Shown piece by piece: positions 40,129 through 50,862 of a stretch of 64,000 nucleotides of DNA. The position numbers and the translations under genes were made by a program. Origin of the DNA: Chelydra serpentina (Eukaryota > Chordata > Testudines > Chelydridae); contig JBAIAC010000059.1 in NCBI GenBank assembly GCA_037349315.1, positions 7,032,001 to 7,096,000 of the forward strand. The letters are read 5' to 3'. The notes beneath the pieces were generated by a model. It did no database searches, was not told the origin of the DNA, and saw only the letters and a program-made list of their open reading frames with translations. The stretch's first letter is position 1; the number at the start of each line of letters is the position of its first letter.

Positions 40129-40254
40129 GAATCCACTACACCCGGTGGCGCTCGCAGCCCCAGAGCGCAGGTGACAGAGGTGGCTGCGGGGGAGGGGCGG
40201 GGCCTAGCCTCCCGGGCTGGGACCTCTGGCCTAGCTGCTGCCCTGTCCGCCTCT

Positions 40255-40407
40255 CCTAGGGTGACCAGACCTCCCGATAAAATCAGGACTGTCCCGATTT
40301 GTAATTCTTTGTCCCGTTATTGCCGCTTCCGCCACTCCGGATGCTTCGTTGCTTGCGCTTTGCCCTTGTGTGGCAATATTGTGTTTGTTTCAGCTGGTCA
40401 CCCTAGG
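40255..40407. mobile_element. MITE with CCTAGGGTGACCAG ends
   Basis: Perfect 14-bp terminal inverted repeats CCTAGGGTGACCAG and CTGGTCACCCTAGG. The interior carries two copies of CTGTCCCGATTT-like sequence. Target duplication not resolved. Confidence 0.8.
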
Positions 40408-40523
40408 CTCTCCAGTTGGGAGAACAGACAGACAAAGGCAGAGTTTTTCCTCTTTTAAAAAGTTCAAGCCTGGTGCGCACTCACTTCCTTTTACCTATGC
40501 AAGGGAGTGAGAGATTTTTTAAC

Positions 40524-40693
40524 CAGGACTGGCTCCAGGCACCAGCTTTCCAAGCAGGTGCTTGGGGCGGCATTCTGAATGGGGCGGCAGGCCGTGTCCC
40601 GCAGCCGCAATTCGGTGGCAGCTCTCCCACTCTTCGGCAGTGGCAATTCGGCGGCGACTGCTTGGGGGGGCAAAATTGGTAGAGCCGCCCCTG
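40524..40693. mobile_element. hAT element, family C, copy 2 (short)
   Basis: Ends CAGGACTGGCTCCAGGCACC and AGAGCCGCCCCTG, with the exact duplication TTTTTAAC at 40516-40523 and 40694-40701. Internal motif GTGCTTGGGGCGGC is shared with the other copies. Confidence 0.93.
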
Positions 40694-40741
40694 TTTTTAA
40701 CCCTTTACAGCTAAAGAAACTAGAAAACACCGACTAAGAGG

Positions 40742-40939
40742 CAGTGGCATAGCCAGGTTTAGAGCACAGGGGGAGGGAGCTAAAAAAAGGAGAGTTGGGA
40801 GCACACAAAAAAATCCTCTGCTCCGGCTGCAGCGCAGGAGCAAAAGGCATCAGAGCATAAAAAAGGCACCGCTTCTGCTCAGTGGGGGAGCAGCCACTCC
40901 CCCCCCTCCGCTCCCCCTCCCCCCTCCGCTACGCTACTG
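40742..40939. mobile_element. MITE with CAGTGGCATAGCCAGG end
   Basis: Left end CAGTGGCATAGCCAGGT and right end CGCTACGCTACTG. Interior includes AAAAGGCACCGCTTCTGCTC, shared with 55483-55766. No clear duplication flanks this copy. Confidence 0.7.
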
Positions 40940-40996
40940 GGTGACGTAAGACACAGGTCTGAGAGTCAGGGCTCCTATGTTCTGTGGCTCTGGAAG

Positions 40997-41120
40997 GGTG
41001 CGTGGTCTAGTGGGTGGAGCTGGATTGGAACCGGCCTTGGCTTCTGCTTCTGTCAGTGATGCTGTGTGAGCCTTAACTTTCCCTCTGAGCCCCAGATAAT
41101 GGGGATAATAGTGACCAATC
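40997..41120 (+). mobile_element. MIR-like SINE
   Basis: Sense copy with GTGGTCTAGTGGGTGGAGC, then TGTGTGAGCC and CCCAGATAATGGGGATAATA, the usual tRNA-like head and core order. Confidence 0.65.
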
Positions 41121-43778
41121 CTGGAAGGCCTGGGTCATGAATTAGTGTCTCCTCATCTCTAGCACCTTCCACCCAATCCTCTCAAAGGTATTAGGTTGAG
41201 ACAGACCTTCTCTCCAAAGCTAACTACTTGTGCATCTCCACTGGCCAGGGGAATTGCACACACACGGTACAGTCCAGACCACAAGGTTCTGTCTCGGTAA
41301 GAGATCAGCCATTCAGATGAGACCCATTCCTGCAGACCTTGCTCACATAGGATTGCCATTGACAGCTGTCACAACAGTGAATAAGGTCAGCTGTATCTAG
41401 CCCTGGTATTACAAATACACCTTCGCCAGGGTACAGCAACAGCAGTGGCTGCAAATGATTTCAGATCCCTGCAGCCTGCAGAGAAAGGACCGGTTCCTCA
41501 GTGCAGAACACCGTGGCCCAGACCACAGGGGCAGCAGGCTGGTATCTGCCATCAGGACACTAGTTACAGAACACGAGCTTTGTTAATCAGAGCTCGGTGC
41601 ATTGGAGGGGTTTTGCAACCCCCATGCCCTTACGTGGAGCAGCCATTTTGAAGAGGCTGCTTTCCAAATGTGTCAGACAGACTCTCCAACAGGCCACCAG
41701 CCTTAGTTGATACTGACCTGAGGAAGTTCCTGGAAGAGCCTCAGTTTTCTGCTCCAGGCCAGGATGCAGAAGCGCTGGCTGGTTGTTGTTTAGGTTGGAC
41801 ATTAATTTACAGACTGTTGCCCGGGAGTGTGGTCCAAGCACAGGACTTAGAACCAGAACTAAGGCACAATCAGCCTCCTTTCTAGGGGAACTCTTCACTG
41901 CTCCATCTTTGTCCTTCCCTCTGTTAAAACGGGGCTGATCTCTGAGATAGTGTATCCAGGCTCTTCCTACTGACAAGACCCCAGATCATTTTCTGGTGAC
42001 TTCCTCAGTTTCCCTCTCCCGGCCATCCAAACTGCAGCTGCTGACATGATCTTCCTCTCCTGATGCGTTCTTGCCCACTTCCAGCTCTGGCTGCCCTTTT
42101 TCCCCATGTCCAGTTCAGACTTCTCCTTCACACCTCCAAAGCTCCCTATGCAAATACCCCCTGTGCTAACATCTCCACCTCAGTTATCCCCTTATCCCAT
42201 CCCACTCCCATCTTACTGCCACTTCTTCCCACAGCATCCCCTGCTACCAGGAAGGGCCCAGGAACCTTAATACATATTCTCCACAACTCAGAGATAGATG
42301 TAGGTTTCATTTATAGAAGGTACACACTATACATTTTTAAACCGTGATTTATTTTGAAAAAAACTTATCAGATGAGTTTTACAGCTATATCAGAAAATGA
42401 ATGATTGTTTGGTTATTTCATTTACCAAAGATAATTGAAGCAGATATTTATGAAGTCATTGGGAGGTGAACTATCTCCAATTCAAGAGGTTAATCATTAA
42501 TATTTGGAGGATTTTCTTGCTAGGCTGTATTAGGAGGAGAACATCACCAGACAGACATTTAAGTTGTTTTATTTAACTAAAACAATAACGTTCGGTATTC
42601 TGAATTTTTTTCTTCAACAGCAAACATAACATTTTAACAAAAAAAACATATATCCCTCACTTTTCACATTTATCTCCGGACTTCTCCTTGTCCAGATCTA
42701 TTCTGACCCCAACAATCTTCTATTCATTGAAATTTTTGAAACTTTTCACTTTTAAAGAGAGGTAAGGGGTTGACCCTGTGTACACAAATTTGCAGAGGGA
42801 CAATAGAGTTGAGGTCTGTTATTTCTTATCTCTATACATTATTTATTTTAAAACATTTTTGCTGTTAACAAGCATGTTACCTCTGGAGATACAAATACCC
42901 AGTTTGAGAACTGCAAAACTAAGCATCTCTGATGGTATCTATTGACTGAAACCTAGCCAACTCCATTGCTGTATCTAGAAAACAGTGGAAATGCAAACAA
43001 GGCCATTTAACTTAATCTCAAACTGCAGAGCAGATGTTTGCCTTAAAATATTCATCTACAATCGGTCCATATAGATTTAACCCTTTCTGACTCCCATCTC
43101 TCCCTGCAATATTGATCCACACAAACACCCCAGATACTTTTCAAGTTCAGAAGACTGTACATGTGCATTTAAGAGGAAAAGCAGTGACTGTACCAGCAAG
43201 CAACAGAAGGTGGGGGTGGGGGTGAGAGAGGGGACACTGCTACCACATAAAGGAGATTTAGGAGGTTCTTTCAAATGAACCTGTGCAGGCTTGTGCGTCG
43301 AATACTCTTATTGACACGGTGCCCAGGCCAGGGGAGTTTCAACTTCTCCCTTTAGGTGATGCCAATGACACAGAGAAGCAGCTCAGCTGCAGCTCCTGAC
43401 ATGAAATTGACACAGCAGGGACTGGAGCTCTCAGAAGCTGCCCTTAAGATCTAGGTCCCTGCTGCCCAAAAAACTCATATGGCTGCTTCTAGGGATCACT
43501 GTGCTCCCCACTGCCTTCTCCTTTGAGATGCAGATCCCCTGTGATGCAACACCTACCCGGATCACCCTGCAGTTTGTGCGTTTTAAAGCTGAAAGCTGCC
43601 CAGAGGGGGGTCCACTCTCAGGGAGCTGAAGTACCACTGTGTTAGCATGCAGGGACACAGGAAGAACCTCCTCCTCTCCATGTGCTCTTTGCAGAGGCTG
43701 CAAAAGCCCTCCGACCCCCTCATGGGCTGATGCAGCCCCAGAGAAGGGGAGAGGAGAGTGGGAGCATGAGGAGGCAGC
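41121..43778. other. Intergenic stretch, nothing recognised
   Basis: About 2.6 kb of mixed composition. Open frames up to 129 codons (41587-41976, minus strand) show no splice-phase support and no family resemblance. The part after about 43,640 may belong to an older GC-rich repeat that resumes after the hAT insertion, to about 44,515. Confidence 0.4.
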
Positions 43779-44194
43779 CAGGGCCGGCTCCAGGCACCAG
43801 CCTACCAAGCACGTGCTTGGGGCGGCACCTGGAGTGGGGCAGCGCTCAGAGGTTTTGTGTTGCTGGTTTTTTAATTAAAAAAACAAACCACCGCTCTCCG
43901 CCCGCCGTGCCACGCTCCCTGCCGGGGCAGGGGGGCTGCGGACATGCCGCTCTCCCCGCTGGCGCCGGGGCAGGGGGACCGCAGACATGCCACGCTCCCC
44001 GCCGGCGCCCCGACCGGGGGAGCGGGGCTGGGCATGCCGCGCTCCCTGCCGGCCCCCTGGGCGTTTCAGCAGAGCAGCTGTGCTGAGGGGGGGTGTGTCA
44101 TGTTGGGGGGGTGTTTTTTTTGTTGCGGGGCGGCGCATGGGGGGGGTTAGGGTTTTTTTTGCTTGGGGCGGCAAAAAAGTTAGAGCCGCCCCTG
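43779..44194. mobile_element. hAT element, family C, copy 3
   Basis: Ends CAGGGCCGGCTCCAGGCACC and TTAGAGCCGCCCCTG, with the exact 8-bp duplication GAGGCAGC at 43771-43778 and 44195-44202. Interior motifs CAAGCACGTGCTTGGGGCGG and GCTTGGGGCGGCAAAAAAG match the other copies. Sequence flanking both sides looks like one older repeat that it entered. Confidence 0.94.
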
Positions 44195-44202
44195 GAGGCA
44201 GC

Positions 44203-45097
44203 GGGGCCATGCATGCAAGGGGGGACAGGGGGCGGGTGTGACTCACAGTGCCCCCACTTTTGCAGCACCTCCCTCTGGGTCTCAGTGTTCCGTGGCTGCT
44301 GCTCCCTCCTGGGCAAACAGCTGATCGGAAGCAATGAGAGGAAGAGCAGCGAAGCACGCTGGGGGAAGAGGAGCTTTGCAGCCGGCTGCTTACTCGCTCC
44401 TCCTCCTCTCTCTCTCTCCCTCCCGATCAGCTGTTTGTCGGAGCCCTGCTGGGGCCCCTTTAGCGCGTGGGCCCGGCGCTTTTGAAACCACTGGCTCCAT
44501 GGGAAATCCGCTACTGCCTATAATTAGGTCTAATGGTTGGAGCACAGGTCACAGTTAGACATAGGATTGTAGGTGGGTGAAGGGTGGTGCTGGAATCAAG
44601 ATCCGGGGACAGGGAAGGTCAAAATCAAGGTCAGAGTCCACAGACAACCAGAATCAGCCCACGTGCCTCGGCCCAGCCTGGTTAGTCTTCTTGGCCCTTT
44701 CAGTCCTTGACCTCCAAGGCAGTCAGTGACGGGGCAACTCTGGATGGTGGCTCGGATGACATGGACACTAGAGCACTAGGAACTGGTCTAAGGCCCTGCG
44801 GGGTAGGAAGGGCTGGCAGAGGTCACTAGGGGAAGTTTCCCGCCCCTCGCATGAGCAATGGCAGCTTGTCCTGTTGATGTGATGCCTGTAATTAAATAGC
44901 TTGTTTGGAGAGCTGGGTCTGAACTGCTTTGAGCTGCACAGGGGACAAGCTGGCCCTACCCTGCGCATGGAGCTTAATTCATCTCTAACAATGGCACCTG
45001 CAATGACTCATTCACCTCCTTGCTCCCCAGCCAGTGAATGGGGATGGGACAGGAGTGACTTTTACTGGCCTAGAGGTGAAAGGCCCTGGTTCCCTCC
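44203..45097. other. Intergenic stretch, partly an unrecognised repeat
   Basis: 44,203-44,515 is GC-rich and stops at AAATCCGCTACTG, a terminus resembling the inverted end of a CAGTAGCG-type element. The rest, to 45,097, has no gene or repeat that I can name. Confidence 0.35.
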
Positions 45098-45149
45098 CAG
45101 GGCCGGCTCCAGATTTTTTGCCGCCCAAGCAAAAAAAAATTTGGCTGCC

Positions 45150-45530
45150 CCCCACCCCACAGCTCCCCGCCGCACCCCCTGCCACCCCACCCCTGGGCTC
45201 TCACCCCCCCCCCCCCAACCAGTGCCCTCCCTGCTGCCCCAGCACTGGGCTCTCACCCCCCCCCCGCACCAGTGCCCTCCCTGCCGCCCCAGCGCTGGGC
45301 TCTCCCCACACCCCCTGCCACCCCAGCCCTGGGCTCTCTCCCCTCCCCACACCCCCTGCCACCCCAGCCCTGGGCTCTCATCTCCCCACAACAGTGCCCT
45401 CCCTCACCCGCACTCCCTGCCATCCCAGCGCTGGGCTCTCCCCACATGCCGTCCCAGCCCTGGGCTCTCTCTCCCATCCCTGCACCTCCTGCCGCCCCAG
45501 CCCTGGGCTCCCCCCCCACCAGTGCTGACT
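45150..45530. repeat. Minisatellite within the hAT element
   Basis: About ten imperfect units of roughly 35-40 bp, each containing GCCCTGGGCTCTC or GCGCTGGGCTCTC followed by a C-rich spacer such as CACCCCCTGCC. Unit length varies through poly-C runs. Confidence 0.85.
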
Positions 45531-45795
45531 CTGCTTCCTCCCCCCTCACCTCCAGCCTGTCCGGTGCTGGCAGGGTCGGGGTAAGCAGCGGGGCTCCCAG
45601 GCTGCACCTCAGCCCAGGGTCCCTCCAGCCGGGGCTCCCGCCTCCAGGACTGGCCGGGATCTGGGAGGGCAGAGCCGGGGGAACCACCCCGGCAGGGGGC
45701 TGAGGAGCCAGGGCAGAACAGCCCCAGAGGGAGCGGAACCCCGGAGAGCGGGACGCAGGCCCCGCACGGCAGCACCCTGGGCACCGGTCCCCTCT

Positions 45796-45970
45796 ATGGC
45801 CCCGCTGCTGCTGCTCCTGGCCACCCTGCTGCAGCCCCTGGGGGCTCGGGCCGCTTCGCCCAGCCCCGGCTGTGGTGCTGGGGGGGGGACAGCTGCCCTG
45901 CGGCACCTGCAGGCAGCTCCGTGTGCCCTGCAGGGCGGCCCCCAGCCCAAGTGTCCCAGTCCTTACCCAG
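45796..45970 (+). other. ATG frame with signal peptide inside a transposon
   Basis: The frame starts MAPLLLLLATLLQPLGARA. It has a short N-region, a leucine-rich core and an A-R-A cleavage site, then ASPSPGCGAGGG. After about 58 residues it runs into element sequence that encodes poly-lysine from the A tract. The composition upstream resembles a 5'UTR. This could be the first exon of a secreted-protein gene captured by the hAT element; chance from CTG-rich sequence is the alternative. I do not recognise the gene. Confidence 0.4.
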
Positions 45971-46124
45971 TCCTTTTGCCACCCCAAGCAAAAAAAAAAA
46001 AAAAAAAGGATGTCCGGAATGCTGCCCCTGAAAATGTGCTGCCCCAAGCATGTGCTTGGTTTGCTGGTGCCTAGAGCCGCCCCTGTTCCCTCCCCAAAGC
46101 TAGATTAATCCTTCTCTGGTTGCC

Positions 46125-46277
46125 TCATCCCCTATCAGATGGTTCGCTTTCCCCCACAATGGAGAAGGTTAATGTCAGCCCAGCCTGGCAGACACGGAGT
46201 CGGGGGTCATAGATGGCCACCACCGTCACCTCCAGGAAGGATCTTCTCTGGCGGCCTTCCAAGATCTCTCTGAAGAC
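46125..46277 (-). CDS. MROH-like exon 10 (terminal)
   Basis: Acceptor GTTGGTTTTAG; phase 0 entry. It encodes VFREILEGRQRRSFLEVTV and VAIYDPRLRVCQAGLTL, then ends at a TGA (46125-46127). Near 46,151-46,158 a one-base shift would give GEANHLIGDEATREGLI and a TAG at 46100-46102. That reads more naturally as helix, so the current stop may follow an inserted A. Confidence 0.55.
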   Translation of the reverse strand, partial: VFREILEGRQRRSFLEVTVVAIYDPRLRVCQAGLTLTFSIVGESEPSDRG

Positions 46278-46935
46278 CTAAAACCAACAGCAGGTGAGCC
46301 CTTGGCAGACTGCCCAGAACCAGGCTCCAAATCCCTCGAGTGGCTCACATACAGGGTAAGAGTCCTGCTGCAGCCAAGGCAGCTAATTCCCCTTGGGGAA
46401 CTTTGGGGTCCCATGGTCCAGGGAACCCCCTTCAATAAGAGGTCACAGGTAATCAGGCCTCTAATAGATCTTTCTGGAGCAGGATTCACCTCAGGAGCCA
46501 TGATATGCCGGGAATGTGTCCATGTGCATGAGCCTGAGGCTCTGGACTGTAGCTCACAAAGGCCACACAGGGCCCTCTACTGCTTCCAGCAGCGATATCT
46601 CCTGGAGCTCACACGCTAGAGGGATGGGGCTTTCTGAGCTCACTCAGGTCCCGCTCCCCATGCCACCGACATTCCCACGAGCCTTACGTACGGTACAGTA
46701 ATGCAGCCCAGGGTAGGAGCTCAGTGTCCCTGACCAAACTCCCTGGGCAGGGGCAGGTTCTGCTTCCTGACTTGCGATAGTGCTGGGTAAACCCCACACC
46801 CTTCCCATGCTTCCATGGGGAGCAGGGAATCCAACGAGGATCTGGTCAGGCAATAGCTGGGTATGAGCTTCCCAAAACTCTCTGACCCAGTGGCTCCCCT
46901 CGCAGACACTCGGGTGCAGATGTGAAAGGAAGCCG

Positions 46936-47335
46936 GTATGCCCCGGTACTGTGTAGTGTCAAGAGCAGGTGCATCGTACCATACTGGCTTCCCCAAGTGG
47001 CAATTTAAAGGGCCTGGGGCTCTCAGCAGCTGCTGGAGTCCCGGGCCCTTTAAATTGCTGCCAGAGCCTCGCTGTGGGAGCAGTGGGGTCGCGGCAGCAG
47101 CCGGGACCCCTGGGGCTCCAGCAGAGATTTAAAGGGCCCGGAGTCCCGCTGCGGTAGATCTGGCAGTGATTTAAGGGGCCTGGGACTCCCAGTCTCCACT
47201 ACCAGAGCCAGGGGCCCTTTAAATCTCGATTCAAAGGACCTGGGGCTCTAAAGGCCCCTCCCCTTCCAGTTGAAGCCACGCCCCTTCCAGTTGAGGCTAA
47301 GCCCCCTGCTCAGAACTTTGGAGTACTGGTAAGTC
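46936..47335. repeat. GC-rich repeat with TTTAAAGGGCC motifs
   Basis: The motif ATTTAAAGGGCC and its inverse GGGCCCTTTAAAT recur about five times, spaced by CTGGGGCTC-type sequence. The end GAGTACTGGTAAGTCC partly mirrors GGTATGCCCCGGTACTG at the start. It lies in intron 9 of the MROH-like gene. Confidence 0.5.
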
Positions 47336-47628
47336 CTTGCTCGGGTGCCAGCCAGGGAGACAGTGACGGAGACAGATCCCTCGAGATACAATCCTGCATT
47401 AACTCAACGCCCCAGGGATTTCCTTTTATGACATGTAGAAATGGATCTATGTATCACCCCAAACTAGGACTGTTAGGAAGGCTCCGAACCAGGATCCTCA
47501 GCCTCTCCCAGCTGAACTCTGTCAGCTGGAAACACGCAGCAGGCTCTTGTCCTGTATCCAGGCACAGCCACTGCAGGGGGAGACAGCTCCACACCTGAGC
47601 TGCTGCAATGCACCAGCTGAGACCTTAC

Positions 47629-47723
47629 CTCCCCGACTCTGGCCATATTTCTATACCCCAGGTGCTTGGTGTCCTGGAGCCCGTCCCAACACCACAACTG
47701 GTCTGCATCTCTGATGTTGAGCC
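47629..47723 (-). CDS. MROH-like exon 9, out of frame with exon 8
   Basis: 95 bases, acceptor TCTCTCCCAG and donor GTAAGG. The sensible frame (LNIRDADQLWCWDGLQD, then HLGYRNMARVGE) needs one base from exon 8, but exon 8 supplies two. Spliced as seen, the reading hits a TAG within the exon. A lost base in the G run at the exon start would explain it. Confidence 0.6.
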
Positions 47724-47760
47724 CTGGGAGAGAAAGACACACATTTGTGAGGTTGAGAGC

Positions 47761-47911
47761 TTTCAGAGTGGGAGCCGTATTAGTCTGTATCCGCAAACAG
47801 AACGAGGAGTACTTGTGGCACCTTAGAGAGACTAAATACATTTGTTTTATGCCCAAATAAAATGTGTTGGTCTCTAAGGTGCCACAAGTGCTCCTCGTTC
47901 TATTTGCGAGG
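47761..47911. repeat. Fold-back repeat in MROH-like intron 8
   Basis: Starts TTTCAGAGTGGGAGCCGTAT. One arm with GTACTTGTGGCACCTTAGAG is mirrored by GGTGCCACAAGTGCTCCTCG. Same broad family as 18979, 57583 and 58531, which share the GTGGCACCTTA core. Confidence 0.75.
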
Positions 47912-48666
47912 TTGGCATTCTGGTTTCCGTGCCTGTTTCCTTCTGTTCTCATTGCTGGGGTCCTCACGGTATCCATGACCCAATGGAATAGCAGGGTCCC
48001 CACCAGGCAGTTTAGTATCTGGAGGGGGAGTGTTCCATTTATCACAGAAATCATGTGACTATTATGGTCTCTGGCTCTGGGAGTGGATCCCTGTTAATGA
48101 AGGCGTCTCATGCTGAGAACCCCCCACACCCATTGAAGTCAGGATCTGGCCATAGGTACCCAGCTGGTGACATCCTGCAAAGCTTTGTGTCCTTCCCCTG
48201 TGGTCCCTGATCCTGCCCCTGCCCTCATTGTGGGCTCTTTCCCTCCATCTGTCTCAAAGCTCCATTCCTGCCCCCTCACCAGCTGGCAGCCCCATGGAAA
48301 CTCAGCTGTGTCCTGTGAGATAAAAGAACCAATTTCCTTGGCACTTTCACACTCATCTCGTCCTAATTAAGGGAGCGAGGAAGAGAAAGAATCATCATTT
48401 GTGCTGGGGTTGGTCTCAGAGGAGGGGTGTCTTTCTATAGAGTCCCATTGCCCGGCAGAGTGAGTCGCAAAGGAGTGCCACTTTTCCAGAGAGGTCCCAT
48501 TGCCCAGCTGGGGTCTCAAAGGAGGAACCTTGTTTCTATTGGCGTCCCTCTGCCCAGCTAGGGTTGGTCTAAAAGGAGAGCCCTTAGTTCTACAGGGGTC
48601 CCAATGCAGTTACTCTCCCAGGGGCTTGTTTCTACAGCGTTCCATTTCCCAAGCCGGGTTTCTTAC

Positions 48667-48800
48667 CTGTTCTGCAGGAGCAGCTGGTAGACCCTGTAAA
48701 TCCCCTCCTTCGATTGCTGGCCGATGTCATAGGCAGGGTCGGTAATATAGAGTGCCAGCTGCGCCACAAGATACCCCGCCTTTGGGAAATCAGATGAGCT
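48667..48800 (-). CDS. MROH-like exon 8
   Basis: 134 bases, phase 0 to phase 2, acceptor CTCCCATCAG and donor GTAAGA. It encodes SSSDFPKAGYLVAQLALY, then ITDPAYDIGQQSKEGIYR and VYQLLLQN. Confidence 0.68.
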
Positions 48801-49269
48801 CTGATGGGAGGAGGAAGAGGAGGAGAGGGGAATCCATCAATATTCTACCTTCAGCTCTTCATCTGCCCTGGGACAGGAGTCTCTCTCCTCCGTAGGAGGT
48901 GCTGGGGGAGGGGAGCTAGAGCTACAGCCCTCATTCTCTCTGCCCCCAAGGGAGCTTGGAGCAAAGGGACCAGGGCAAGGGCCCTCCAGGTGGACTCACT
49001 CACCAGTGGCTCCAGAATAACAAGGGCCCTGAGGCCAGGCACAAATCTGCCAGCCCATGGGCTATGGAGAACCGCTCCTTTCAGATCCAGGGGACCCACT
49101 TAGCCAGGAGAAGAGGAACTTGACTCAAGCATAGTTGATTCTCAGTTTTGACTCTGCCTCCCCCAGGAGCCCTCTCACTCGAGAACCCCCTGTAGCTGCA
49201 AATCTTCCAGCCTGTCAGAGCCAGCCCTGCCCATTATTCAGAAAGCTGGGAAGGTCAAAGGTAACTTGC

Positions 49270-49374
49270 ATCAAATCCCGGGAGGCAGGCGGCGTATCGG
49301 AGCAGCGCAGTGGTGCTCCGCATGGCCCTCGCTCTCTCCTGCGTCACTCCAGAGTGAATCCAGATATGAATGTG
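49270..49374 (-). CDS. MROH-like exon 7
   Basis: 105 bases, phase 0 to phase 0, acceptor CCTCCCACAG. The donor is GCAAGT, the usual form of the rare GC-AG intron class, though a decayed GT is possible. It encodes HIHIWIHSGVTQERARAM and RSTTALLRYAACLPGFD. Confidence 0.66.
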
Positions 49375-49719
49375 CTGTGGGAGGAGGCGGCAGGTGAGGG
49401 TCAGGGGACAGGCGATACAAATGAGCCTCTCCCCAGCCCCATGAGGCTGAGACATTGTGCTCAGGGTGAAATACCTGCCAATTGTGGAGTTCTTGCACCC
49501 AGGACGCTGCCCACGTCCCGCTGGTCACAAGCTGTCATTGTCTCTCCGGATTGGGACAATGTTCGGTCTTGGGGCTGGTCCCATCAGCTCTAAATCCACG
49601 ATCCATGAACAGCACATCAGGATCCTTCCCTCTGTGCCAGCAAAGGCAAAAGGGCCCCAACGTTGCACGATAGCTCTGGCCCGCTGGGTCCCAGCTGAGA
49701 GGATACAATGCAAACATGG

Positions 49720-50862
49720 TGTGACGCTCTGTACCTCGAAATAGCACCCTGGAGCCCCCATATTCACCACTGTGATGTGATGATGACACGTTCGGTACAA
49801 AGTATGCCTTGGGAGGTAGCATTTGAGAAGTCATGATCTGTTGGACATTACTATCCTGTTGAACTGGATGTACTATTCTTGTATCTGAAGTTATGAAGTT
49901 TTGCTCTGTGTGTTATACTGAACTATGCTGTGAGGTGGGGAGATGCTCACAGCTAGCCTTTCAATGGCAACAAAGGAGCAACTGACAAGACACATTTACA
50001 TCAGGACCAGTCAGACATGTGTCGATGGCCCATCAAGAAGAATCCTCAGAGACTCCTCAGAGAGGGCATGTGCACAATGGAGGCTGCCTATCCCTCATGT
50101 GAGGGCCAGGATCTTTCTAGCACCTGGAGAGAAAGGATAAGTGAGGGTCGATTACATCACCACTTGGCCTCTCTCCTCCCCCATCTTAATAGCTGGCAGA
50201 CTGTTGGAAAGACAAAGACTTTGAATGGGGGAGATTGGTCCCAGGCGGAGAGGGAACTCAGCCTGTGTAATAAGAACTGTAAACTGCCTGAAACATCCAG
50301 TGGGGTGAACAACTGCTTTATTCAAATCTGGCTTAGTCTGTAAAATTTAGACTGCGAGTTAATTTATTTCTTATGTAGCCAACTTTGATCTCTGCCTACT
50401 ACTTATAATCCCTTCAAATCCCTATTTTCAGTAGGGAATCAATCTGTTTTATCGTGTATCGAAAACAGTGTGGTTGTGGATGAAGTGTGTGGAGAATCTC
50501 AGCTCAGGTTATCAAGGGCTGTTGCACGTCTACTACTCTTGGTTGGAGTGGCAAATCAATTAATGAACTTGCGCTGTCCCAGGGAGTCTTGAGTAGTGTA
50601 CTCTGGTATACTTCTGGGGTGCCAGGCTGGGGGCTGGGGTGATTTGCTGGGGCCCCTCCCTGTATAATTCATGAGGGGCTTGGAGAGCCTTCATGCAATT
50701 TAGCTGGCTGTGGGTCTCCACATGCTGATGGCTGAGTGATCACAGTGGCTGGAGGGGTTTGCTGTTGGTCACTGGCACAGAATTGTCAGAGACAGCTCAG
50801 GCTGCAGAGTTAAAGGGGCACAGTGGTCCCAGTTTCAGGTTGTACCCTAGGATCCCATCACA
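49720..50862 (+). mobile_element. Solo LTR of an endogenous retrovirus
   Basis: Begins TGTGACGCTCTGTACC and ends CCCATCACA, so it has the TG..CA form with short inverted ends. The exact 5-bp duplication CATGG flanks it (49715-49719 and 50863-50867). No internal retroviral genes are present, so it is a solo LTR left by recombination. It lies antisense in intron 6 of the MROH-like gene and makes up most of that intron. Confidence 0.92.

Larger units (their letters stand above)
39300..40250 (-). promoter_or_regulatory. MICAL2: CpG island, probable MICAL2 promoter
   Basis: The sequence changes from AT-rich intron to about 900 bp of CpG-dense DNA. It contains a CCAATCAG box (39838-39845), a GGGCGTGGC Sp/KLF-type site (about 39811) and two CACGTG E-boxes (39905-39910 and 39986-39991). 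It lies at the expected 5' side of the minus-strand MICAL2 exon, which suggests a TATA-less housekeeping-type promoter. It could be bidirectional: in mammals DKK3 lies upstream of MICAL2 in divergent orientation, but no DKK3 sequence is seen here. Confidence 0.65.
45098..46085. mobile_element. hAT element, family C, copy 4, enlarged
   Basis: Ends CAGGGCCGGCTCCAG and AGAGCCGCCCCTG, with the exact 8-bp duplication TTCCCTCC at 45090-45097 and 46086-46093. At 988 bp it is much larger than its relatives. The extra DNA is a minisatellite (45150-45530) and a GC-rich tract with an ATG frame (45796 onward). Element-like sequence (CCACCCCAAGCAAAAAA, then CAAGCATGTGCTTGG) resumes at about 45,978. It lies just beyond the stop of the MROH-like gene. 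Confidence 0.93.

Noticed and set aside
40734..40947. Possible 8-bp duplication around the element at 40742
   Set aside because: Flanks CTAAGAGG and GGTGACGT do not match, so only the terminal repeats support this copy.
44901..45584. 227-codon proline-rich plus-strand frame
   Set aside because: Translation of the minisatellite; different frames give equally repetitive products.
45253..46047. 264-codon minus-strand frame
   Set aside because: It is the antisense of the minisatellite and adjoining GC-rich element DNA; poly-phenylalanine from the A tract and glycine-rich repeats show it is not a gene.
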